Shown: positions 1 through 6,178 of the stretch, piece after piece | Layout of the letters: every line of letters begins with the position of its first letter | Numbering within the stretch: the first letter of the stretch is position 1 | Assembly (NCBI GenBank): GCA_029934915.1 | Contig: JAOZLI010000146.1 | Span: forward strand, 1 to 6,958 | Reading direction: 5' to 3' | DNA length: 6,958 nucleotides | From: Desulfocapsa sp. | GTDB taxonomy: Bacteria; Desulfobacterota; Desulfobulbia; Desulfobulbales; Desulfocapsaceae | Notes under the pieces: generated by a model | Told to the model about the DNA's origin: nothing | The model's input: the letters and a program-made list of their open reading frames with translations, nothing else | The model's database searches: none | Position numbers and translations under genes: made by a program

Positions 1-76
1 TTATTTTGTCCCCGTTCCATCATTCATTTAACTGCGATTGAAATATTTTGCACGCTAATTCAGAATAATATTTTAA

Positions 77-114
77 GAGTTAGCCTGTGGCAATATTAAT
101 ACAGGCGTAAACTC
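77..114 (-). terminator. Candidate hairpin terminator downstream of the response regulator gene
   Basis: Read on the minus strand, GAGTT-TAC-GCCTGT pairs with ACAGGC-T-AACTC across a 12-base AT-rich loop. That gives 11 base pairs interrupted by a 3x1 internal loop. It begins 55 bases after the regulator stop codon and is followed by an A/T-rich stretch, but not by a clean T run. It could be a weak intrinsic terminator of the four-gene operon, or only an mRNA 3'-end stem. The rest of positions 1-169 shows no gene. Confidence 0.35.
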
Positions 115-169
115 CATTAGATAAGCCATGAATATGAATACCTGCAATTGAGTCGTAAGTTGCCGCCTG

Positions 170-1492
170 TTATTTTTTGATATCCGCTTTGTTCATTTTG
201 TACCGCAGTACCCGCTCACTGATTCCCAGTTCCTCAGCAGCTTTGGTCTGTACCCATTGATGTTTTTCAAGAGCCGATACGATCATCTCTTTTTCCACTT
301 CTGCCAGCCGTTCACTTAACAGGCCGCCTGTGCTCTGTTTTTCACGGATTTCAGGTGGAAGATCTGGCACATTGATTGTGTTGCCGCGTACCAGAGTGAC
401 AAGGCGTTGGATCAAATGTTCCAGTTCCCGGACATTGCCGGGGAATTGATATTTTACCAGTTGTGCCATGGCCTGATCTGCAAAACTGATGGGCGTTGAG
501 GCGTATTTTTCCAGGAAGAACTGAATTAGTTCGGAAATATCCTCTCTTCGTTCCCGTAAGGGTGGAACAATCAACTCCAGTACATTCAGGCGAAAGAAGA
601 GATCTTCACGAAACGTTCCTTCGGCAACCATCGCTTTCAGATCTTTATTGGTGGCCGTTAATACTCTGGCATCCACATCGAGATTTTTCTCACTGCCCAC
701 CGGAGTCACTTTCTTTTCCTGCAGAGTACGTAACAGCTTGGCTTGGAGATGCAGAGGTAATTCGCCTACTTCATCAAGGAAAATGGTTCCACCGTTGGCC
801 AGCTCGAAACGTCCACGACGTTTGGAAACTGCTCCGGTAAAGGCTCCTTTCTCGTGGCCAAAGAGCTCTGATTCAAAGAGATTCTCCGGGATGGCGGCAC
901 AGTTGACTTCAATAAATGGACCATCTTTTCTGGGGCCAATGAGATGAATAAGTCTGGCCATCAGTTCCTTGCCGGTGCCGGTCTCACCACGAATAAGTGC
1001 TGCCCATTCCGTGGGGGCTATGCGGTAAATCAGGGACAAAAGCTCCTGCATCTTCGTACTTGAACCAATAAGTTCCAGTGGCAGCTCTTCCGTCTCAATG
1101 GATTCCGTTATCTTTTCGGATTCCTCCTGCACCGAAAAATCTGTGGCAATTCGTTCTATTTTGGCGAGTAATTCAGTGAGGTCAACGGGTTTTTCAAGGA
1201 AGTCATCAGCGCCTAGCTGCATGACTTTTACAGCAGTTTGTACGTTTCCGTAAGCGGTGATCATGATTGCCCGTACCAGCGGCGATGATGAACGCATATG
1301 TTCCAGAACTTCATCACCATTCATATCGTCCATGCGATGGTCAATAAGAACTAGTTGGATGGGAGCTGTTTCAAACAGGTTCAACGCCTCTTTTCCACCG
1401 GATGCGGTGAGTACTTTGTAACCCTGTTTTTCAAGGAACCCCTGCAGCATATCCCGCTGCGTTTTTTCATCATCAACGATTAAAATTAACAT
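170..1492 (-). CDS. NtrC-family sigma54-dependent response regulator (receiver - AAA+ - Fis-type HTH)
   Basis: This is a complete 440-residue two-component activator of sigma54 RNA polymerase. The receiver domain spans about 1-115, with acidic pocket D7/D8, phospho-acceptor D51 (LVLIDHRMDDMNG), T79 and K101. The AAA+ domain spans about 141-370. It has Walker A GETGTGKE (169-176), the sigma54-contacting GAFTGA loop (216-221), Walker B IFLDE (237-241), the FREDLFFRL arginine-finger segment (294-302) and the sensor II motif FPGNVRELEHLI (350-361). A Fis-like helix-turn-helix lies at about 404-437 (QTKAAEELGISERVLRYKM). Every motif needed for activity is present. No convincing Shine-Dalgarno precedes the ATG, but MLILIVDDEK is the usual receiver start, so the start is fairly secure. 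The partner is almost certainly the kinase encoded just upstream. The gene is the last of the operon. The palindromes at 4579-4614 are likely binding sites (inference). No specific orthologue (AtoC, ZraR, etc.) can be assigned. Confidence 0.96.
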   Translation of the reverse strand: MLILIVDDEKTQRDMLQGFLEKQGYKVLTASGGKEALNLFETAPIQLVLIDHRMDDMNGDEVLEHMRSSSPLVRAIMITAYGNVQTAVKVMQLGADDFLEKPVDLTELLAKIERIATDFSVQEESEKITESIETEELPLELIGSSTKMQELLSLIYRIAPTEWAALIRGETGTGKELMARLIHLIGPRKDGPFIEVNCAAIPENLFESELFGHEKGAFTGAVSKRRGRFELANGGTIFLDEVGELPLHLQAKLLRTLQEKKVTPVGSEKNLDVDARVLTATNKDLKAMVAEGTFREDLFFRLNVLELIVPPLRERREDISELIQFFLEKYASTPISFADQAMAQLVKYQFPGNVRELEHLIQRLVTLVRGNTINVPDLPPEIREKQSTGGLLSERLAEVEKEMIVSALEKHQWVQTKAAEELGISERVLRYKMNKADIKK

Positions 1493-1635
1493 AATATTTA
1501 GGTTGTTTAGGCTGTAGGCTTAAGGGTGTTAGGAAAAGATTTGCTTCCTGCTCTACCATAAAACGTGGTAAGTCCAAAAGCCGAGAGAGTACAAGAAACT
1601 GCTTAAAAAAAACTGCTAATTACGTGATATATGAA

Positions 1636-3153
1636 CTATACTCTGCGGCCTATAAGTGGCAGCGTAATGGAGACGTGAATAATCTGTTTATTGAAGTCTA
1701 TCGTATAGTCAAGTGTTCCGGCATGGGCCTGCACAATTTTATTGCTGATCACCAGTCCCAGTCCTGTTCCCCGGGTTTTGCTGGTAAAATAGGGCTCAAG
1801 AAGAAGCTTGCTTTCTTTTTCTGAGAGCCTGAAACCGCCATTCACAATTTCGATCACACAATTTTTTTCTGTTGATCTTGTCGAAATCTGTAAGAAACCA
1901 CCCTGGACCTGTGCCTCGATGGAGTTCTTGATAAGATTTTCGAAAAGCTGAGCGAGAAGGACCCTGTCGCCTTGAAGAACAGTGCTTTCTTCACACTGTA
2001 ACGTAACAGAAAGCTGTTGTTCTTCGCACTGTATATGGTAAAGCATGATAACTTCGTCTAAAAGCTTCTTCAGCGGCACAGAATCATTGCTAACACTAAA
2101 TGAATCTCCATATTGTTTCAACCGGGTGATGATTGCGTTGGAACGCTGCACAGATTCCCGCATACTGTTGATCAATTCCTGATGCTCACTGTCCAGACCG
2201 CTGTCCTCGATTTGCAGACGTTGCAGTCCCATGCCGATGGCATTTAAAGGATTTCGTAATTCATGGGTGATGGTGGCTGCTGCTCGTCCAAGGGCTGCAT
2301 CTTCATGCTGACGTGCCATCTTTTGTTCAAATTCGCGTGTCTGCTGCAGCCGTTGTCGCTGCACCCGGTATAACCACCAGGAAGAGAAACCACCGCAAAG
2401 AAGCAGGAAAGTGATAAAAACGAGGAATGTCCTCTCCCTGTGCGCTCGACGCTTACTGAAATGTGCCTTTTTTAGAGCAACTACGATCTGTTTATCACCC
2501 ATGGGGAGGATGGTTTCTGTTACTTCTTCAGAGGATGATCGGTTTTGTTTGTTGGTATCAGATTCCAGACGTACATATGCGATATCATATAAATCATTAA
2601 ACATGGTGAGCAGTCGTTGAACTGAGATCTCAGCCAGGGTTTCTTCAATTTGCTTTGCAGGGAGGCCAACCAGCACACAACTGGTGGGATGGGGATCTGT
2701 CTGTCCTGAGAACGTATACAGGTAGAGCTGTTGCTCTGGTAAATGTTTGAGGCTGCCAGTCTCGGAACATTCGTTTTGCTGCAGCCAGTCAGCAGGGCCG
2801 CTGACTGTTGTGTCGGTGGTAGGGGATATGATTTTAACACCGGCCAGGCCTGACTCCAGAGCAAATGCCGTCAGCTCCGAACTGGAAAAGGGTTCAATGG
2901 AATCCAGATAATGGATAAATCGACCACTGTTTTCCAGGGACCCGGTTACAATAGCTTCCAGTCCGTCCTGGGCAAGCAGCGTATTTCGAATATTCAGCTC
3001 AACCACCGCCGCCAGAATTTCAGAATGGCTTTGTGAATGTTGGTGAAATTCACGAGTTGCCTGCCTGGTCTGGTAATAGAAATAGCTGACGACCATTGCA
3101 ATCAGACCAATATAGACCAGAAGATTAGTACGCCAGCTTGGATAGTGCTTCAT
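1636..3153 (-). CDS. Membrane-bound sensor histidine kinase with periplasmic sensor domain
   Basis: Counting from the ATG at 3153, this is a 505-residue protein. TM1 spans about 9-27, a roughly 210-residue extracytoplasmic region spans about 28-240, TM2 spans about 241-263, and a charged linker leads to HisKA with H-box THELRNPL (phospho-acceptor H297). The HATPase domain has N-box FENLIKNSIEA (N406, N410), F-box EPYFTSK and G2 box RGTGLGLVISNKIV. There is no PAS or clear HAMP domain. The G1 box reads IEIVNGGFRL, with Asn (N438) where most kinases have the adenine-contacting Asp; some active kinases tolerate this. The chosen ATG overlaps the preceding gene's TGA as ATGA, with GGAG just 3 bases upstream. 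A start at 3174, adding 7 residues, is possible but lacks a ribosome site. The partner is the sigma54 regulator downstream. The architecture matches the ZraS/AtoS style of kinase; the signal is unknown. Confidence 0.93.
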   Translation of the reverse strand: MKHYPSWRTNLLVYIGLIAMVVSYFYYQTRQATREFHQHSQSHSEILAAVVELNIRNTLLAQDGLEAIVTGSLENSGRFIHYLDSIEPFSSSELTAFALESGLAGVKIISPTTDTTVSGPADWLQQNECSETGSLKHLPEQQLYLYTFSGQTDPHPTSCVLVGLPAKQIEETLAEISVQRLLTMFNDLYDIAYVRLESDTNKQNRSSSEEVTETILPMGDKQIVVALKKAHFSKRRAHRERTFLVFITFLLLCGGFSSWWLYRVQRQRLQQTREFEQKMARQHEDAALGRAAATITHELRNPLNAIGMGLQRLQIEDSGLDSEHQELINSMRESVQRSNAIITRLKQYGDSFSVSNDSVPLKKLLDEVIMLYHIQCEEQQLSVTLQCEESTVLQGDRVLLAQLFENLIKNSIEAQVQGGFLQISTRSTEKNCVIEIVNGGFRLSEKESKLLLEPYFTSKTRGTGLGLVISNKIVQAHAGTLDYTIDFNKQIIHVSITLPLIGRRV

Positions 3154-3554
3154 TGGCTCCCACTGTTTCCACATTCTGAATGTTTTTTGTGTTTCCGATC
3201 TTTTCGCAGTCGCAAACGGACACCTGTGGGATCAGAACATCCACTCCCGCCACAGCCTCTGATCTCTGAGGCAACAAAAAGCGGGGTTTCCAGCTCTTCT
3301 CTCGTTCCCCATATGCGGATTGTTGATCCCTGTGCCACGCATCGTGGAAAGAAAATCCCCTGGTCGCTTTGCGGCAAAACGTTTTTCTCTGCGATCCGGA
3401 CAGTGATTTGACTGTCTGGATCTGCTGGTGTTATTACCGTGAGCTCAAGGGCTTCATGATCTATTGTCAGCACTCTGACCATAAGAAACTCCTGGCAAAA
3501 TGCCGGGGAGGATCCAAGAAGCAGCAGGAGTATAATAGCGATTTTCTCTTTCAT
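3150..3554 (-). CDS. Small exported cysteine-rich protein with CGGSGC motif, function unknown
   Basis: I do not recognise this 134-residue protein as a named family. It opens with a Sec signal peptide: MKEK, a hydrophobic run at about 5-14, and likely cleavage after AFC at 20. Residues about 22-98 alternate in a beta-strand-like pattern that could form a small OB-like barrel. Next comes EIRGCGGSGCSDPTGVRLRL (97-116), then a basic tail with H122, H125 and C128 (H-x2-H-x2-C). The mature part carries C72, C101, C106 and C128, suggesting metal binding or disulphides in the periplasm (inference). The ATG at 3554 has AGAGG 8 bases upstream; an in-frame TTG at 3584 would give ten extra residues before the signal peptide and is less likely. 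The stop overlaps the kinase ATG (ATGA), so the two are probably translationally coupled. This protein may therefore tune or feed the kinase's periplasmic sensor. Confidence 0.85.
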   Translation of the reverse strand: MKEKIAIILLLLLGSSPAFCQEFLMVRVLTIDHEALELTVITPADPDSQITVRIAEKNVLPQSDQGIFFPRCVAQGSTIRIWGTREELETPLFVASEIRGCGGSGCSDPTGVRLRLRKDRKHKKHSECGNSGSQ

Positions 3555-3592
3555 TGTTTTAGCCTCTAACGGAACACAGAACAAGCAGTTTT

Positions 3593-4423
3593 CTATTCAG
3601 TTGCAACACGGTGGAGAATCTCAAAAAATGCATGGGGGTCCATGTCGGCTGATCCCGCTATTTCTTTCATGGTCTGGTCGGCCTCAGCCTTGATATTTTG
3701 CTTCGCCAGTCCACTCAGTATGGTTGGAATGTCCAAACCAAATTCATTGCAGATATCCGCAAGCACCCTTCGGCCAAATCCGGGAAAAGGCTCTGATGGA
3801 AAGCTTGCACCAGCAACCGTCTTGATCTTCGCTGGTTTCATTGCCTCATAAACCGCTTTTGGGGTCATTGTATTTTTAGCTGCGATTTCAGCGATAGTTT
3901 GCTGGTCACCTGTAATGACAACGCCTGCTTTGCTCAGTAACTCTTTAGCTTTGTCCAGATCGATATCCACCTTTTTGGTAAAACTCTTCAGGGACGAAAT
4001 CTCCGCATGGCCGTAGGGTGGATCTCCATATTTCTCTGCTGCAGCATCCTTAATTGATTCACTAAAACTGATAACGGTATAGATAGGTGGGATTTTGAAA
4101 AAGGTGCCCAAACCAATCACCAGGCAAAGTACCAGTGCTACATTAAAACTCGGAGTGAACACTTTCAGTTCTCTGGTTCGATTTTTCATATAGGCCGTAA
4201 TCACCTTCCAGTTATAGAAGAGGTGGAACAGACCGGCAAAGAGAAAGAGAAAACCGAGGTTAACATGAAGATCTCCCCACTGGGTTTTCGTCATCCCCCA
4301 AAGATACCAGTCTGCCCAGTTGGCAACACGACCATGAGGGACAATATAAAGGATAATACTGGTAAGGATGCAGAGGACAAAAGACAGCAACATGGTCATG
4401 GATGTTATTTTTCTGATATTCAT
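3593..4423 (-). CDS. DUF4405-like membrane protein with four C-terminal helical repeats
   Basis: This 276-residue inner-membrane protein is probably the first gene of the operon. Hydrophobic helices lie at about 8-28, 52-70 and 94-113. Between the first two are the segments YIVPHGRVANWADW and KTQWGDLHVNLGFLF, and GLFHLFYNWK closes the second. These are typical of the DUF4405 family, which is thought to resemble small b-type cytochrome membrane domains. H30, H53 and H67 are candidate haem ligands, with H53 and H67 14 residues apart on one helix; haem binding is inference. The family-like IPPIYTVISFSESIK and PPYGHAEISSLKSF segments follow. The tail from about 144 holds four related helical units of about 25 residues, starting near 144, 176, 220 and 251. 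The ATG has a strong AAGGAG site 7 bases upstream. A sigma54-type promoter precedes it, and the next gene starts 38 bases downstream. Confidence 0.88.
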   Translation of the reverse strand: MNIRKITSMTMLLSFVLCILTSIILYIVPHGRVANWADWYLWGMTKTQWGDLHVNLGFLFLFAGLFHLFYNWKVITAYMKNRTRELKVFTPSFNVALVLCLVIGLGTFFKIPPIYTVISFSESIKDAAAEKYGDPPYGHAEISSLKSFTKKVDIDLDKAKELLSKAGVVITGDQQTIAEIAAKNTMTPKAVYEAMKPAKIKTVAGASFPSEPFPGFGRRVLADICNEFGLDIPTILSGLAKQNIKAEADQTMKEIAGSADMDPHAFFEILHRVATE

Positions 4424-4430
4424 TCAATAA

Positions 4431-4437
4431 CTCCTTT
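4431..4437 (-). promoter_or_regulatory. Strong ribosome binding site for the DUF4405-like gene
   Basis: On the minus strand AAAGGAG stands 7 bases before the ATG at 4423. It is the best Shine-Dalgarno in the operon and fixes the start of the first gene. Confidence 0.8.
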
Positions 4438-4490
4438 TGTGGTGAATGAGGGTGGGGATCTGTTTTGTTATGCGTACTGCGGAAAACATT

Positions 4491-4506
4491 TGCCAGAACT
4501 GTGCCA
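4491..4506 (-). promoter_or_regulatory. Sigma54 (-24/-12) promoter of the membrane protein-kinase-regulator operon
   Basis: The minus strand reads TGGCACAGTTCTGGCA, compared with the sigma54 consensus TGGCACR-N4-TTGCA. The invariant GG (4505-4504) and GC (4493-4492) are exactly 10 bases apart, and the -24 hexamer is perfect. The only core mismatch is G for the second T of the -12 element. Transcription should start near 4480, giving a leader of about 57 bases to the ATG at 4423. The operon encodes an NtrC-type sigma54 activator and two palindromic candidate enhancers lie upstream at the usual distance, which supports the call strongly. Confidence 0.82.
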
Positions 4507-4527
4507 CATTGCATAAATAAAAAACAC

Positions 4528-4537
4528 TGTTTAAACA
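4528..4537. promoter_or_regulatory. Perfect 10-bp palindrome between promoter and enhancers
   Basis: TGTTTAAACA is self-complementary and sits about 50-57 bases upstream of the predicted sigma54 start, between the promoter and the candidate enhancers. The outer bases CAC and GTG also pair if one base is skipped. It may be an accessory protein site. AT-rich palindromes this short also arise by chance, and it does not match a known IHF or FNR consensus. Confidence 0.3.
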
Positions 4538-4578
4538 TGTGGTTGCGTGAATGGGAGCGCGGCGATACTTTTTAACTG

Positions 4579-4595
4579 TTCGACAATCATGTCCC
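4579..4595. promoter_or_regulatory. Candidate enhancer half-conserved palindrome (distal copy 1)
   Basis: TTCGACA-ATCA-TGTC shares its left arm and the inner four bases of its right arm with the perfect palindrome at 4597-4614. It is offset from that copy by exactly 18 bp, with the same 4-base centre. Its centre is about 107 bases upstream of the predicted sigma54 start. It is probably a weaker binding site for the same dimeric activator. Confidence 0.6.
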
Positions 4596-4596
4596 G

Positions 4597-4614
4597 TTCG
4601 ACAAAAATGTCGAA
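4597..4614. promoter_or_regulatory. Perfect 18-bp palindrome, likely upstream activator site for the sigma54 regulator
   Basis: TTCGACA-AAAA-TGTCGAA has perfect 7-base arms around a 4-base A-tract. With the related copy at 4579 it forms a tandem pair of dyads. The pair lies about 100-135 bases upstream of the predicted sigma54 start, as NtrC-family enhancers usually do. The Fis-type HTH of the operon's own regulator is the natural candidate to bind here (inference). The site also lies about 40-75 bases upstream of the -35 of the divergent promoter, so it could affect that gene too. Confidence 0.75.
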
Positions 4615-4652
4615 AGACTATGGGGGTGCTTAAAACATCTTCGTAAAATATA

Positions 4653-4681
4653 TTGACAATTCTTACCATTGGGCTTATTTT
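4653..4681 (+). promoter_or_regulatory. Sigma70-like promoter of the rightward kinase pair
   Basis: A perfect -35 TTGACA (4653-4658) is followed after 17 bases by TATTTT (4676-4681), a 4/6 match to TATAAT. Transcription would start near 4688, leaving a leader of about 63 bases. No GG-N10-GC sigma54 signature faces rightward in this intergenic region. Confidence 0.55.
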
Positions 4682-4698
4682 TTGTGTATATGACAATA

Positions 4699-4715
4699 AT
4701 ATCCATTTTGGATAT
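4699..4715 (+). promoter_or_regulatory. Inverted repeat in the leader of the rightward kinase gene
   Basis: ATATCC-ATTTT-GGATAT is a perfect 6-base inverted repeat with a 5-base loop. It sits just after the predicted +1 region and about 35 bases before the start codon. It could be an operator or a small leader hairpin; the AT-rich stem would be weak as RNA. Confidence 0.35.
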
Positions 4716-4750
4716 ACTTAATTCTTTTGCAAATTCAGGTAATTATTGTG

Positions 4751-6172
4751 ATGACAAAAGTGAGAGAAGATGCCCCCCTGCTAGAAGTCAATGAGAATGG
4801 TTCTGGTTATTTTGCTCGTGTAATCAGCGAGAAAGTTGCCACATATAACAGTTCTCCACTCACCGCCTTCCATGATCACTTATTGAAAATATTTTTTGAT
4901 CTTGCTCAGCAGCATGATGGCCTTGATAGCTTTTATCAAATTTGTGTTGCGGTTCCTCAGGCTCTGCATCCAGAAATTACAGTCTCTTTAGCAGTGCTGA
5001 CCAAGTCAAATGAGAGCTTTCAGCTGGCTTGTGGCAGTGAGTCTCCGACAAATATTCCCTCGCAAATCATTGCCAAACTCCCTCTCCAGGCGACAGAATC
5101 GTCTTATAGTCAAGAAGGCATATTGCTTTTACCCGTGATATCCCGTCCTTTGCTCGGCGTCAGCGGACGTCGCAATTCTTCGTTTCTCGGTAACGATAAC
5201 TCAAGAACTGATACTCCCCCCTGCCTGGGGGTGCTCTTTATTACGCACTTCGATGTGCTTAGTGATATAGATCGTCTTTTTCTGGAAAAACTGGTGACTC
5301 GTATTGGATATAATCTCCAGCGTCGTCTTCTTCAGGCCAGTTATCTTGAGCATATCAATTTTCTTAAACGTCTTGGCAGAGATATTGGTCATAATGTCAT
5401 TGTTCCGAATATGCATTTCAAGAACCTTTTTCGCCAACTGGATAAAAAAATTCAACGCATTAATAAAGAGGTTAAGGTTAGTCTGAATTTGGCAGATAAA
5501 CCATCTGTCCGAATTCTCAATAGGTGTAGTGAAATTAGATCAGATCTCACAACTACTCACGAAGAGCTTCTGACACATTATAATCATACCAGTCTTTATC
5601 TTGAAACACTCCTTCGTGAAGAACATTTTTCCGAAGGAGAATTTATTCTTAAACCACGTCGCTGCCAGATCGAGGCCGAGATTATTATCCCTGAACTCGA
5701 TATCTATCGTAAGCGTTTCGAACAGCAGGGTATCACCATTGATCAGCCACTCAATATGCGGGATCGTCAATTTTTTCTTAAAGTTGATCAGGGTTTACTT
5801 TCGCAAGTGTTTGATAATCTCTTCTCAAATGCAGTAAAATACACGACTACTTCCACTGACAGCCAGGGGAGATCCCGTAAAGCCATTGCATACGGTTGCC
5901 AGGATATAAAAGATTTCCCCGAAAAAGGAAAAAAAGGTGTAAAATTTAATATCTTTTCCACAGGAGAGCATTTCAGCGGAGATGAACGTCTGACTATCTT
6001 TAATGATGGCGTAAGAGGGAAAAATGTGGGCTACAATCCCGGCAGTGGTCATGGTCTGGCATTTGTTCGTAATGTCGTAGGGATTCATGGCGGAGATATC
6101 GGCTATGAAGCTGTATCCGGTGGAAATAACTTTTATTTTATTCTCCCTCTTCCAGAAGAAACAGAGGAGTAA
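4751..6172 (+). CDS. Soluble GAF-domain histidine kinase with atypical H-box
   Basis: Numbered from the ATG at 4751, this is a 473-residue protein with no membrane segment, so it is probably cytoplasmic. Residues about 37-192 look like a GAF-type sensor fold with a polar Ser/Asn-rich insertion at about 136-156. A helical linker leads to RDIGHNVIVPNMHFKNL, where H214 aligns with the phospho-acceptor. The usual H-E/D-[LI]-R/K-x-P is replaced by H-N-V-I-V-P. A long predicted-helical DHp region follows. The HATPase domain has N-box LLSQVFDNLFSNAVKYT (N356, N360), G1 LTIFNDGVRG (D419), and G2 GSGHGLAFVRNVVGIHGG (431-448). A Lys/Gly-rich insertion (about 371-397) separates the N and G1 boxes. AGGT at 4737-4740 precedes both a GTG at 4748 and the ATG at 4751, so either may be the start; an upstream TTG at 4727 is less likely. 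No response regulator is adjacent in this window. The next kinase starts 6 bases after the stop. Confidence 0.88.
   Translation: MTKVREDAPLLEVNENGSGYFARVISEKVATYNSSPLTAFHDHLLKIFFDLAQQHDGLDSFYQICVAVPQALHPEITVSLAVLTKSNESFQLACGSESPTNIPSQIIAKLPLQATESSYSQEGILLLPVISRPLLGVSGRRNSSFLGNDNSRTDTPPCLGVLFITHFDVLSDIDRLFLEKLVTRIGYNLQRRLLQASYLEHINFLKRLGRDIGHNVIVPNMHFKNLFRQLDKKIQRINKEVKVSLNLADKPSVRILNRCSEIRSDLTTTHEELLTHYNHTSLYLETLLREEHFSEGEFILKPRRCQIEAEIIIPELDIYRKRFEQQGITIDQPLNMRDRQFFLKVDQGLLSQVFDNLFSNAVKYTTTSTDSQGRSRKAIAYGCQDIKDFPEKGKKGVKFNIFSTGEHFSGDERLTIFNDGVRGKNVGYNPGSGHGLAFVRNVVGIHGGDIGYEAVSGGNNFYFILPLPEETEE
6165..6170 (+). promoter_or_regulatory. Ribosome binding site inside the end of the GAF kinase gene
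   Basis: GAGGAG, formed by the last two codons of the GAF kinase gene, lies 8 bases before the ATG at 6179. It fixes the start of the PAS kinase and implies co-expression of the two kinases. Confidence 0.7.
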
Positions 6173-6178
6173 CAGGCT

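Noticed and set aside
77..114. Possible integron attC-like site (GTTAGCC ... imperfect palindrome)
   Set aside because: The ends do not fit the RYYYAAC/GTTRRRY core, the element is too short, and no integrase or cassette genes are present. A plain hairpin is the simpler reading.
496..947. Open frames on the plus strand opposite the regulator gene
   Set aside because: They lie antisense to the conserved AAA+ domain, have no recognisable domains and look like shadow frames.
1596..1617. T-run after the kinase stop (minus strand) as an intrinsic terminator
   Set aside because: No stable stem directly precedes the T8 tract; the AAACTGCT copies are direct repeats and cannot pair with each other.
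2520..2864. Minus-strand open frame of about 114 codons inside the kinase gene
   Set aside because: It overlaps the kinase sensor domain in another frame, with no domain or ribosome site. The kinase frame runs intact through it.
3037..3411. Plus-strand open frame across the kinase/small protein junction
   Set aside because: It is antisense to two better supported coding regions, shows composition typical of a shadow frame and has no promoter.
3492..3503. Lipobox at the end of the small protein signal peptide
   Set aside because: The residues before C20 are P-A-F, which do not fit the L-[AS]-[GA]-C consensus; ordinary signal peptidase cleavage is more likely.
4616..4750. Rightward sigma54 promoter for the GAF kinase
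   Set aside because: Each GG in this stretch was checked for GC ten bases later and none fits.
4727..4750. TTG at 4727 as the start of the GAF kinase
   Set aside because: No ribosome site lies before it, and the AGGT at 4737-4740 is placed for the GTG/ATG at 4748-4751.
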